From Pelagibius sp. Alg239-R121 (GTDB lineage: Bacteria > Pseudomonadota > Alphaproteobacteria > Kiloniellales > Kiloniellaceae), in the NCBI RefSeq assembly GCF_947331435.1, contig NZ_CAMZOF010000004.1:124001-188000 (forward strand): a stretch of DNA of 64,000 nucleotides, in the 5' to 3' direction. The position numbers were made by a program, and so were the translations under genes. Below are positions 16,497 to 26,197 of this stretch, piece by piece; positions within the stretch are counted from its first letter, which is position 1, and each line of letters opens with the position of its first letter. Below the pieces are notes generated by a model. It was given only the letters and a program-made list of their open reading frames with translations. It did no database searches and was not told the origin of the DNA.

Positions 16497-16778
16497 ATGG
16501 GTCTCTCGTGGATGGCCTGGACATGGCAGACAGGGGCCTTCTTTGGCGTCATTGCGCTGTTCCTGATCGGAATGAGTGTTTGGGAAATGGCGCGGCCCGG
16601 TGGCGATCCACGCCACGGTGTGCTCGGTTTGGATACGACCCGTGGCGACCGTCTGTTCATATCTTTGCTTACCAGCGCCTACGTCCATCTTGCATGGCTG
16701 GCGCTGGCGACGGGGCCGCTTTGGGTGGCAACGATCATTTCGGTTATCATTGCGCTCGCGATCTTTCGCTGGGTGTAG
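16497..16778 (+). CDS. glpU: Small membrane protein of the glycerol ABC operon (DUF2160-like)
   Basis: The 93-residue protein has two hydrophobic helices, one at the N-terminus (WMAWTWQTGAFFGVIALFLIGM) and one at the C-terminus (ATIISVIIALAIFRWV). A conserved-looking loop lies between them (RGDRLFISLLTSAYVHLAWLAL). A small DUF2160 protein at this position is usual in rhizobial glycerol operons, where it is called GlpU; its role is not established. ATG 16497 lies 2 nt after the glpQ stop. The stop TAG overlaps a strong AGGAGG that serves the next small ORF. Confidence 0.85.
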   Translation: MGLSWMAWTWQTGAFFGVIALFLIGMSVWEMARPGGDPRHGVLGLDTTRGDRLFISLLTSAYVHLAWLALATGPLWVATIISVIIALAIFRWV

Positions 16779-16786
16779 GAGGCCGT

Positions 16787-16903
16787 ATGGAGAATTTCGC
16801 CTTCGCTCCGGGCACGCGTGTGTCGGATATGCTGAAGGGCGCTGGCGAATCTTGCCGCATGGAGTGCGAATCTCCGACGCGGCGCACTTCGGGCCCGGTT
16901 TAA
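16787..16903 (+). CDS. Candidate small protein between glpU and glpV
   Basis: A 38-codon ORF starts MENFAFAPGTRVSDML and contains two Cys near its end (CRMEC). Its ATG lies 4 nt after a perfect AGGAGG (16777-16782) that overlaps the glpU stop codon. This is one of the best ribosome sites in the operon. It ends 33 nt before glpV. No family is recognised. It may be a real small protein, a leader that couples glpV translation, or a relic; the ribosome site and placement favour translation. Confidence 0.45.
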   Translation: MENFAFAPGTRVSDMLKGAGESCRMECESPTRRTSGPV

Positions 16904-16936
16904 CGGGCGGATTAAGACCTCAAGGGAGGAGGGAAA

Positions 16937-18667
<1,731 letters not shown>

Positions 18668-18713
18668 GTTTTTTAAGCTGATGTGCTGACTGCAGTTCGG
18701 TGCAGTCAAAAAG

Positions 18714-18746
18714 AAGAGCCGGGGTGTGTATCACTCCGGCTCTTTT
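18714..18746 (+). terminator. Rho-independent terminator after the glycerol operon
   Basis: A 12-bp stem (AAGAGCCGGGGT / ACTCCGGCTCTT, one G-U pair) with a 7-nt loop is followed by TTTTA. A smaller hairpin (GACTGCA-GTTCGG-TGCAGTC, 18688-18707) precedes it. It separates the glycerol operon from the convergent TRAP genes. Confidence 0.85.
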
Positions 18747-18871
18747 ACTGTCCGCGGAATGGTTGAGGTTTCCCGGTATTGAGAAAAACTTAGGACCTCA
18801 TTGGTCCAGCCAGCATTCCGAATGCTGGTGTCGTGTTCACGTGCTGACCCCAAGGCTGGTCAACTGCCGGG

Positions 18872-20233
18872 TCATTGTCCGTAAGCGACTTCCGGCAACC
18901 AGGTGACGATCTTGGGCCAGTTAAACACCACGCTAACAGCGATCATCTGTAGAATCACAAAGGGAATGACGCCTTTGTAGACTGTCGTTATCTCGATGCC
19001 TTTTGGTGCCACACCCTTCATGTAGAAAAGTGCGAACCCAACGGGCGGCGTGATGAATGATGTTTGCAGGCAGACGGCGAACATTACCGTAAACCATATC
19101 AAATCAACACCCAGGCTCTGCATTATCGGGGCAATGAGCGGCAAGATAATGAGCGTGATTTCGATCCAATCGAGGAAAAAGCCGAGAAAGAAGGCCGCGA
19201 TCAGGACGACGATAACGACCCCTTCCTTTTCAAACGGCAATCCGGTCAATGCAGATTCGATCACCTCGTCGCCACCAAATCCGCGAAGAACCAGAGAGAA
19301 TGCGGTTGCGCCGACGAACAGCGCAAAAATATAGGATGTCGTCTTCGTTGTTTCCCGGACAACGTCACCCAGTTCCCGAATTGATAGTCGTCCGCGGACG
19401 AGCGCCAGAAGCGCGGCACCGAGAGCCCCGACGCCTGATGCCTCAGTTGGTGTTGCAATGCCAAAGAAGATACTTCCCAGCACTGCAAAGATGAGGGCCG
19501 CGGGCGGAATAGTGGATCGCAAGACGTTGAGCAGAATACGTGGACTAACGGGTTCGGCATGTTCGGGGGCGGGGGCTGCCTTTGGCTGCACCCAGGCATA
19601 GACCAGGATGTAGACGGTATAAAGTAAACCCAAAAGCAATCCCGGGAACACGGCGCCCATGAACAGATCGCCGACCGAGATGCGAATTTGATCACCCATC
19701 ATCACCAGCATGATGCTGGGAGGAATGAGGATGCCCAAAGTCCCTGTTGCACAGACGACCCCGCAGGCCAACTCCGGACGATAGTTGTGCTTGAGCATTA
19801 AGGGGACGCCGAGAATTGCCAGCAACACTACGGCCGCGCCGATGATCCCAGTCGAGGCGGCGAGGAGGACACCGATGAAGATCACGGTGATCGCCAGGCC
19901 GCCACGCATACGCCCGAAAAGCTTTGAAAGGTCGGTCATAAGGTCTTCGGCGATGCCGGAGCGGTCGAGCATGATCCCCATGAAGATGAACATCGGGAGC
20001 GCCACCAGGACCCAGTTACTCATGACCGCGTAAATACGGTCCACAACAATGGAGCTGTATCCCCAGTCGACGCCGAAAAAGGTGTCGAGGTAAGTATCGG
20101 AGGCGACCGAGATCGCTGTGAAAATAACGGCCAACCCGCCCATCAGCCAGGCGACGGGATAGCCTACAAAGATCAAGGCGATGAACGACGCAAACAAAAG
20201 CAACGCCATAAAGTGATTGGCTTCAAATTCCAT
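18872..20233 (-). CDS. TRAP transporter large permease (DctM family)
   Basis: The 453-residue inner-membrane protein has about 12 helices. DctM features include YPVAWLMGGLA near the N-terminus, WVLVALPMFIFMGIMLDRSGIAEDLM, GVVCATGTLGILIPPSIMLVM, FFGIATPTEASGVGALGA and QTSFITPPVGFALFY. It is the ion-coupled transport subunit of a tripartite periplasmic transporter. It lies last in the minus-strand set dehydrogenase-DctP-DctQ-DctM, 9 nt after dctQ. The TRAP substrate is likely an organic acid, judged by the neighbouring enzymes. Confidence 0.93.
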   Translation of the reverse strand: MEFEANHFMALLLFASFIALIFVGYPVAWLMGGLAVIFTAISVASDTYLDTFFGVDWGYSSIVVDRIYAVMSNWVLVALPMFIFMGIMLDRSGIAEDLMTDLSKLFGRMRGGLAITVIFIGVLLAASTGIIGAAVVLLAILGVPLMLKHNYRPELACGVVCATGTLGILIPPSIMLVMMGDQIRISVGDLFMGAVFPGLLLGLLYTVYILVYAWVQPKAAPAPEHAEPVSPRILLNVLRSTIPPAALIFAVLGSIFFGIATPTEASGVGALGAALLALVRGRLSIRELGDVVRETTKTTSYIFALFVGATAFSLVLRGFGGDEVIESALTGLPFEKEGVVIVVLIAAFFLGFFLDWIEITLIILPLIAPIMQSLGVDLIWFTVMFAVCLQTSFITPPVGFALFYMKGVAPKGIEITTVYKGVIPFVILQMIAVSVVFNWPKIVTWLPEVAYGQ

Positions 20234-20242
20234 CCGAACCGC

Positions 20243-20839
20243 CTAACGATTGTTTTCTGTGGCCGGCGGCGGAGCGCCATTCGGCGAGCCGAGAACCATT
20301 GAGGTCGCCACTTTCACCAATCGCGAGATACCTGCGAGGCCAAGAAGGACAAAGCTGAAAAGTAAGAAGCCTTTTACGACCCAGCGAGCGGGTAAGCCGT
20401 TTGCTGAGGTAGAGCGTTCGCTGGTCGTCCAGGACAGCTCCACCAGTGGGACGGAATAGATGATGATGAAGAATACGAAAGGCAGAAACAGGAAGAGTAA
20501 ACCAATCATCTCGAACCACAATTTGCGCCGGTACGAGAGTTTATCGTGAAGAACGTCAACTCTGACATGACCATCGACGACAAAAGTGGAGGAAAGACCG
20601 ATCAACCAGCCGACAGCGTAGAGGTGCCACTGAAGCTCTTCAAATTCGATCATGCCCTGACTAAAGACATAGCGCAGTATGACGTTGGCAATGATGACAG
20701 TGAGAAGGGCGATCCAGGTCCAGTTGAATATTTCACTTACCAGCATGACCAGTCGATCAACCACGCGCGTGAAACTTGTTTCCCGCAGAACAAATTCGTG
20801 ATGATCGATGGATTCAACGATTTCCGTGATGTGGGTCAT
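20243..20839 (-). CDS. TRAP transporter small permease (DctQ family)
   Basis: The 198-residue inner-membrane protein has four hydrophobic helices. It carries the DctQ pattern NVILRYVFSQGMIEFEELQWHLYAVGWLIGLS and, after it, FVVDGHVRVDVL. The N-terminal 30 residues are hydrophilic (cytosolic) and the C-terminus is Pro/Asn-rich. It pairs with the DctM subunit. A 230-nt gap with a strong hairpin separates it from the upstream binding-protein gene. Confidence 0.9.
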   Translation of the reverse strand: MTHITEIVESIDHHEFVLRETSFTRVVDRLVMLVSEIFNWTWIALLTVIIANVILRYVFSQGMIEFEELQWHLYAVGWLIGLSSTFVVDGHVRVDVLHDKLSYRRKLWFEMIGLLFLFLPFVFFIIIYSVPLVELSWTTSERSTSANGLPARWVVKGFLLFSFVLLGLAGISRLVKVATSMVLGSPNGAPPPATENNR

Positions 20840-20986
20840 GATCTTTCAGAAGGACCATTTGTTAAACGATCGGAATTTTATCATCTTATACCAAGGACCC
20901 TATAAACAATCTTTGTGAGCCATTGTTGGTGCTCCTTGGCACTATGAAGCGAACTGTATAGGTCAGCGAATTCAGAGAGTTGATGG

Positions 20987-21015
20987 TCCTGCAGCCGGAA
21001 AGCCCGGCTGCAGGA
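20987..21015 (-). promoter_or_regulatory. Strong hairpin between dctP and dctQ
   Basis: 20987-20998 and 21004-21015 form a perfect 12-bp stem (TCCTGCAGCCGG / CCGGCTGCAGGA) with a 5-nt loop. No U-run follows on the minus strand. It probably stabilises the dctP message or partly attenuates readthrough into dctQ-dctM, as in the tctC-tctB gap. Confidence 0.6.
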
Positions 21016-21069
21016 AGTGGTTACGAATAGATTTTAGCAGGTCTGAATACCGCTACCGGTCATCAGTGT

Positions 21070-22158
21070 TTAATTGAAATCGCGCGGGAGGTATCCCCAC
21101 TCTTTCCAAACTTGATACTGGGCGTGGAATGCTTGCTGCGATTCCCAGACGCGTTTGAAGTCGGCATCCTTGGCGGCTTCCTGAGTCATGACTTTTTGGG
21201 TCACTCGCTTCAATTCTTCGATAACGCTATCCGGCAGCTTCGCGGCCGTTACGCCTTTTTCTTCGAAGCTGTTGATCTGTGCGCCCTGCAGTGCTTCTCC
21301 CTTGGTGATGGCCCGCATTGTTGCGGCCGTGCAGCCCATTTCGAACAGTGCGCGGTCCGCATCGGATAGGCCGTTCCAATTGTCGAGATTGACCAAGAGG
21401 TGCGTCGACGTTGATGGCTGGTGCCAACCCGGGAAGAGGTTGAACTTGGCGATCTTGTGAAAGCCGAGAACTTCGTCAATGGCAGGCATGGAGTACTCGG
21501 TTGCGTCGAGAGTGCCTTTTTCGAGTGCGGCAAAAATCTCGCCCCCTGCCATCAAGGTTGCCGAAGCACCGATTTCGTTCAGCACCATTCCGCCGAGGCC
21601 GGAAAAGCGAATTTTCAGGCCCTTGAGATCGTCAAGCGACGTGATGGGCTTCCGATACCAGCCGGCTGTTTCTGGCCCAATCGTGCTGCAAAGCAAGGGG
21701 TGGACATTGCGTTTGTGGTAGATGTCAGCGGCCAGGGAGGCGCCTTCACCTTCAAACCACCAGGCGGCATACTCCCAGGGTTCCATGCCGAAGGGAACCG
21801 CGGAGAACAGCACAGCGGAAGGGATGCGTCCCTGATCGTAGGCAAGATAATTGTAGGCCGCTGGCAGGTTGCCGTTACTGATAGAAGGCGTGATTTCCAG
21901 GGGCGGAACGATTTTCCCAGGCTCGAACACTTTCAGTTTGATCCGGCCCGCAGTCGCCTTGTCGAGGGTCTTGGCCAGATAAGCGATGGGGTCGCCGAGT
22001 GCCGGCCAGCCGGTGTTAAAGGTGGATTGAACTTTCCAGCGAATTTTTTCTTCGGCGTTTGCCGTCTCAGATGATGCAGCTGAAAAACCAATGACCGCAG
22101 CACTGATTGCCGCAATTGTACTCACCCTAAACACGCCTGATTTGGATTGTTTGCTCAT
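21070..22158 (-). CDS. TRAP transporter substrate-binding protein (DctP family)
   Basis: The protein of about 362 residues has a signal peptide ending near TANAEEKIRW. Its DctP fold shows WKVQSTFNTGWPALGDPIAYLAKTLDKATAGRIKLKVFEPGKIVPP, WYRKPITSLDDLKGLKIRFSGLGG with the carboxylate-binding Arg, and GTLDATEYSMPAID. This resembles the TakP/sodium-alpha-keto acid group of DctP proteins (inference). The ribosome site AGGAGG lies 8 nt before ATG 22158, which is better than GTG 22161. It sits 73 nt after the dehydrogenase gene. Confidence 0.92.
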   Translation of the reverse strand: MSKQSKSGVFRVSTIAAISAAVIGFSAASSETANAEEKIRWKVQSTFNTGWPALGDPIAYLAKTLDKATAGRIKLKVFEPGKIVPPLEITPSISNGNLPAAYNYLAYDQGRIPSAVLFSAVPFGMEPWEYAAWWFEGEGASLAADIYHKRNVHPLLCSTIGPETAGWYRKPITSLDDLKGLKIRFSGLGGMVLNEIGASATLMAGGEIFAALEKGTLDATEYSMPAIDEVLGFHKIAKFNLFPGWHQPSTSTHLLVNLDNWNGLSDADRALFEMGCTAATMRAITKGEALQGAQINSFEEKGVTAAKLPDSVIEELKRVTQKVMTQEAAKDADFKRVWESQQAFHAQYQVWKEWGYLPRDFN

Positions 22159-22234
22159 CACTTAAGCCTCCTTGTTTATGGGACGAATTATTGTTTTTTA
22201 AAATCTGCATGCGCCTCTCCGGCGCGGTGCTCCG

Positions 22235-23413
22235 TTACGATGCGGTGCTCCACGCCTGCCGATACAGATCTATGATCTCATCTTTTGTAGGCACTCGCGG
22301 ATTCAGGTTTGGTGCTCCGGACCGAAGGGCATCTTCAGCCATTTGACCCAGGGCGTTTTCAAATTCCCGGCGGTCGATGCCAAAGGCCTCGATGGAGGGG
22401 ACTTCGAGGTTTTTGTTGTAGGCGTAAAGGCCCTGGACCAGTTTTCGCGCCGCCGTTTGGTCATCGTCGCCGGTCGAAGCAAACCCGATCGCCCGACCGC
22501 AGTCGGCGTATCTTGGTGTCGCACTCTCCAAGGAGAATTCTGTGACCATTGGAAGCAACATGGCGTTGCTAAGGCCATGCGGAACATGAAACAGGCCGCC
22601 GAGTGGCCGGCTCATTGCATGGACAAGACAGATCGAAGCGTTCGAAAAGGCTAGACCGCCCAGTGTCGCCGCGAACATCAGGCCTTCGCGTGCTTCACGA
22701 TCTCCGCCATCGGCGTAGGCGCGATCGAGAAGCTTTCCTACCAGGCGCATGCAGTCCAGCGCCATACGGTCCGAATACATCGAGCGCTTTTGACTGATGT
22801 AGGCTTCAATGCCGTGAGTCAGGGTGTCCAGTGCGTTGTCGGCTGTAAGACGTTTCGGTTTAGAGAGTGTGAAGTCATAGTCGACGATCGCCGCGGTGGG
22901 CACGAATGCTTCGCCGCGACAGGAAATTTTCTCGCGCGTCGCCGCGTGGACAAGAACGGTATGATGAGTGACTTCCGATCCGGTGCCCGCAGTCGTCGGT
23001 ACGGCGATCATCGGTAATCCAGGTTCGTTGAACTCGGCAGGCGGTCGATAGTCGAAAATGTCTCTGCTGTAGCGCGACATGACGGCGACCGCTTTTGCCG
23101 TATCGATCGGGCTGCCGCCTCCGACACCGATGACGCAGTCATGCTTGCCGGCTTCGAGTTTGCTTAGGGCTGCGAGCACGACTTCATCGGTTGGATCCGG
23201 GACGGTTTCATCGAAGATGCCACAGGCAATACCCTGATTGATGAGTGCGGACTGGACTTTTGCCACATGCCCTAGCTCGACCATGGTCTTATCGGTGATG
23301 ATCAACGGCGAACTGATCTTCCCGATAGCGCTTAGAATATCGGGTAGGCATGAGACGCTTCCCTCACCGATTTGCAGGTATCGGGGCGTACAAACTCTGA
23401 CCGTCTTTCGCAT
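22235..23413 (-). CDS. Iron-containing alcohol dehydrogenase
   Basis: The protein of about 392 residues starts MRKTVRVCTPRYLQIGEGSV. It has the group III features GGGSPIDTAKAVAV (NAD-binding), PTTAGTGSEVT, and the metal-binding D/H residues in DALTHGIEAY and HAMSRPLGGLFHVPHG. The frame extends to 23476, but GGGGAGA precedes the paired ATGs at 23416/23413. It oxidises an alcohol to an aldehyde with NAD. Divergent from the CoA-acylating MmsA and next to a TRAP transporter, it could act on a hydroxy acid such as 3-hydroxypropionate (like DddB); this is inference. Confidence 0.9.
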   Translation of the reverse strand: MRKTVRVCTPRYLQIGEGSVSCLPDILSAIGKISSPLIITDKTMVELGHVAKVQSALINQGIACGIFDETVPDPTDEVVLAALSKLEAGKHDCVIGVGGGSPIDTAKAVAVMSRYSRDIFDYRPPAEFNEPGLPMIAVPTTAGTGSEVTHHTVLVHAATREKISCRGEAFVPTAAIVDYDFTLSKPKRLTADNALDTLTHGIEAYISQKRSMYSDRMALDCMRLVGKLLDRAYADGGDREAREGLMFAATLGGLAFSNASICLVHAMSRPLGGLFHVPHGLSNAMLLPMVTEFSLESATPRYADCGRAIGFASTGDDDQTAARKLVQGLYAYNKNLEVPSIEAFGIDRREFENALGQMAEDALRSGAPNLNPRVPTKDEIIDLYRQAWSTAS

Positions 23414-23524
23414 CATGTCTCCCCATCCACACAGCATTCTTTTTGTTTCTTTAGGCGCCAAATTTCCGGCTGCCAATATTGCTCGTGTGCGGAAACGATA
23501 GCGGGCATTCAGTCATAATGTCAA

Positions 23525-23551
23525 TTAAATGATAAAAATTTTCTCATTTAA
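23525..23551. promoter_or_regulatory. 27-bp near-perfect palindrome in the divergent promoter
   Basis: TTAAATGA-T-AAAA-A-TTTT-C-TCATTTAA is symmetric around 23538 with a single mismatched pair (T33/C43). It lies between the iron dehydrogenase (minus) and mmsA (plus), and is the likely site of the IclR regulator encoded just downstream of mmsA. Confidence 0.6.
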
Positions 23552-23614
23552 CGTTTCTAAAAATCAGAAAGATTGTTATAAATTGCCTGATCTTTAAAAC
23601 GCGGAGGGGCGAAA

Positions 23615-25111
23615 ATGATAAGAATTGGGCAGCTGATAAACGGTGAGAAATCGACCAGTAGTGATAGCCGGACAGGTCCGGTGTTCAACCCTGCGACAGG
23701 CCAGCAGATTGCCGAGGTCGAACTCGCGAGCACCGCTGATGTCGCAGAGGCAGTTACCGTCGCTGACGCGGCGTTTATCGAGTGGTCCGGTCGCACGCCT
23801 ATCAATCGGGCGCGTGTCATGTTCTGTTACAAACAGCTGCTCGAGGAGCACGCACACGAACTTGCGGAGCTGGTTTCGCGCGAACACGGCAAAACGCTGC
23901 CCGACGCCCTTGGATCTGTGAAACGCGGCATAGAGATCGTGGAGTTCGCCTGTGGTATCCCTCAGCTGCTGAAGGGCGAGTATTCCGCGAATGTCGGAAG
24001 CGGGGTCGATAGCTTCAATATGCGCCAACCTCTTGGTGTCTGCGCCGGCATTACACCATTCAATTTCCCTGCCATGGTACCGCTGTGGATGTTTCCGGTA
24101 GCGCTTGCCTGTGGCAACAGCTTCATACTGAAGCCATCGGAGAAGGATCCGAGCTGTCCTCTGCGAATGGTCGAGTTGGCGCATGAAGCGGGCGTGCCGC
24201 CTGGAGTCCTTAATGTTGTCAATGGCGATAAGGAAGCGGTCGATGCCTTGCTGCAGGATCACCGTGTGAAAGCGGTCAGTTTCGTCGGCTCCAGCCCTAT
24301 CGCCCAATACATCTATCACCAGGGGGCTGCCAACAACAAACGGGTGCAGGCGCTTGGTGGCGCGAAGAACCACATGATTGTTATGCCCGACGCCGAAACC
24401 GACCGCACCGTCGATGCCTTGATCGGCTCTGCCTTCGGTTCTGCAGGAGAACGGTGTATGGCAATTTCAATCGCCGTTTGTGTCGGCGATAAGACCGCGG
24501 ACAGGATCCGCGATGGTTTGCTCGAAGCAACATCAAAACTGAATGTTGGGCCCTATACGGACCCTGACGCAGATTACGGTCCGCTCAACACCAAAGCTCA
24601 TCTGAACAAGGTGTTGGGATACCTTGATAGCGGTGAACAGGAGGGGGCAAAGCTGGTCGCTGACGGACGTGATATTTCGCTGCAGGGATATGAAGAGGGT
24701 TATTTCCTTGGACCCTGCATCTTCGACCACGTCAAGACTGACATGACAATCTACAAAGAAGAGATTTTTGGTCCTGTTCTCGGGATTGTGCGAACCGACG
24801 AGTACGGCGAAGCTCTCTCGATGATCAACAATCATGCGCTTGGTAATGGTGCCACTCTATTTACCAGCAATGGTGGTGTGGCCCGTCATTTTCTGGAGCG
24901 CGCGAACATCGGCATGGTCGGAGTCAATGTCCCGATTCCCGTACCGGTGGCATATCACAGTTTTGGCGGGTGGAAGCAGTCTCTCTTCGGAGATCACAGC
25001 ATGCATGGCCCCGAAGGCGTTCGCTTCTATACCAAGCTGAAAACGGCGACGTTGACGTGGCCGGCAGGGGAAAATGCCGGTCCGGAGTTCTCGATTCCGG
25101 TTCTCTCGTAA
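23615..25111 (+). CDS. mmsA: CoA-acylating (methyl)malonate-semialdehyde dehydrogenase
   Basis: The 498-residue aldehyde dehydrogenase fits MmsA/IolA: GVCAGITPFNFPAMVPLWMFP, LKPSEKDPSCP, SFVGSSPIAQYIY, LGGAKNHMIVMPDA (no usual catalytic Glu, as in the family) and GSAGERCMAIS with catalytic Cys281. It converts methylmalonate semialdehyde to propionyl-CoA or malonate semialdehyde to acetyl-CoA, using NAD and CoA. The start ATG 23615 follows GGAGGG. Divergent from the iron dehydrogenase, it could complete the oxidation of a hydroxy acid to acyl-CoA. It is followed by a repeat-rich gap and an IclR gene. Confidence 0.94.
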   Translation: MIRIGQLINGEKSTSSDSRTGPVFNPATGQQIAEVELASTADVAEAVTVADAAFIEWSGRTPINRARVMFCYKQLLEEHAHELAELVSREHGKTLPDALGSVKRGIEIVEFACGIPQLLKGEYSANVGSGVDSFNMRQPLGVCAGITPFNFPAMVPLWMFPVALACGNSFILKPSEKDPSCPLRMVELAHEAGVPPGVLNVVNGDKEAVDALLQDHRVKAVSFVGSSPIAQYIYHQGAANNKRVQALGGAKNHMIVMPDAETDRTVDALIGSAFGSAGERCMAISIAVCVGDKTADRIRDGLLEATSKLNVGPYTDPDADYGPLNTKAHLNKVLGYLDSGEQEGAKLVADGRDISLQGYEEGYFLGPCIFDHVKTDMTIYKEEIFGPVLGIVRTDEYGEALSMINNHALGNGATLFTSNGGVARHFLERANIGMVGVNVPIPVPVAYHSFGGWKQSLFGDHSMHGPEGVRFYTKLKTATLTWPAGENAGPEFSIPVLS

Positions 25112-25303
25112 CGTTGGAATGAATTACTGCCCATAAGGTCTGATCGGGCTGTTTAAAGAGAAGCCCTGTCGAGGGTATCTCATTGATACTAGAGAAACCG
25201 ACGGATAATCAGAATCAGTTACCCGTTGATAAGTTGCTTTCTTTCATACGGTTAGAGCATCTTTGAGGCGTCAGGCCTGACGCGTAACTCTCTGGAGTAC
25301 GAT

Positions 25304-25330
25304 CGTTCTTGACTGTTTCTGTCAAGAACG
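25304..25330 (+). repeat. Hairpin CGTTCTTGAC / GTCAAGAACG
   Basis: A perfect 10-bp inverted repeat with a 7-nt loop (TGTTTCT). Eight of its bases (CGTTCTTG / CAAGAACG) also form the inner stem of the hairpin at 7866-7902. There is no U-run, so terminator function is doubtful. Confidence 0.5.
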
Positions 25331-25339
25331 TGAAACGTC

Positions 25340-25402
25340 CTCTAACTGTATGGTGTCGAGTCTGGTCTTCTTTCATCGATTCGGTGAAAGGCGATCAGAC
25401 TC
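25340..25402 (+). repeat. Dispersed intergenic repeat, copy C
   Basis: It begins CTCTAACTGTATGG and ends with the core TTTCATCGATTCGGTGAAA followed by GGCGATCAGACTC. It matches copies A, B and D in the 5' CTCTA motif and the 3' core. It lies 33 nt before the IclR start. Confidence 0.65.
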
Positions 25403-25435
25403 CAAAGAACTAGAAACTGATGAATAGAGCGGTAG

Positions 25436-26197
25436 ATGAGCGACAAATCCAAGCGTACTTCGCCGAAAAGAATACTCGATATTCTTGAGGCTATAAGCCT
25501 GAAACCGGACACCACTACCGCGGCAGGTTTGTCAAAGTCGCTGGATATTCCCTTGCCCACCGTTTACCGGCAGTTGGAAACCTTGAGCGAGGAAAAGTAT
25601 ATCGTCCTTAGTCCGTCGGGATCGTTCATTCCGGGTGCCCGGATGCGGGCTCTCGTCCTCAACAGTCTGGCATACGAGCCGCAAGTGACCCGCCGCCGGG
25701 CCATCATGAGAAAGCTCTCGGGCGAACTCGAAGAAACCGTCAATCTGTCGGTCGCCGACGGTGCCAAGCTCGTTTACTTCGACCGGTTTGAATCTCATTG
25801 GCCGGTGCAGATAAACCTGCATGTCGGTGATCCGTTGCCGCTGCATTGCTGTGCATCCGGCAAGCTCTATCTCAGTTCCTTCAAGCGTGATGCTGCGCTT
25901 GAAGTTTTTCGCAACATCCGGCCTGAGAGACGGGCACCAAATACGATCACGACCCAGAAGAAGTTCTCCGAAGAACTCGAGGCAATTGCTGCGCGTGGTT
26001 ATGCCCTCGACGACGAGGAATGGTTTGAAGGTATGGTTGGAGCTGCCGTTCCAATCCTCAACAAAGAGGGGAAGCTGTGCGCCTGCCTGTCGACACATGC
26101 TCTTACGACGCGCAAAAGTGTCGACGAAGTTGACGCAAATATTTCCTATATGCTCAGTGCCGCGAAATCATTGGAGCACATGTTATTTGCTGACTAA
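25436..26197 (+). CDS. IclR-family transcriptional regulator
   Basis: The 253-residue protein has an N-terminal winged helix (RILDILEAISLKPDTTTAAGLSKSLDIPLPTVYRQLETL) and an IclR effector domain with VADGAKLVYFDRFESHW, LPLHCCASGKLYLS and YALDDEEWFEGMVGAAVPI, which match the family pattern. It follows mmsA on the same strand, 324 nt away. It most likely controls the mmsA / dehydrogenase-TRAP promoters through the palindrome at 23525. The ligand is unknown. Confidence 0.9.
   Translation: MSDKSKRTSPKRILDILEAISLKPDTTTAAGLSKSLDIPLPTVYRQLETLSEEKYIVLSPSGSFIPGARMRALVLNSLAYEPQVTRRRAIMRKLSGELEETVNLSVADGAKLVYFDRFESHWPVQINLHVGDPLPLHCCASGKLYLSSFKRDAALEVFRNIRPERRAPNTITTQKKFSEELEAIAARGYALDDEEWFEGMVGAAVPILNKEGKLCACLSTHALTTRKSVDEVDANISYMLSAAKSLEHMLFAD

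Larger units (their letters stand above)
25112..25435. other. Repeat- and hairpin-rich gap between mmsA and the IclR gene
   Basis: No ORF is credible here. The gap holds a GGGCT/AGCCC inverted repeat (25146-25150/25062-like pair at 25162-25166), a 16-bp perfect palindrome GCGTCAGGCCTGACGC (25268-25283), a 10-bp stem hairpin at 25304-25330, and dispersed repeat copy C at 25340-25402. A GTTAGAG/CTCTAAC pair flanks the palindrome and hairpin. Confidence 0.6.
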
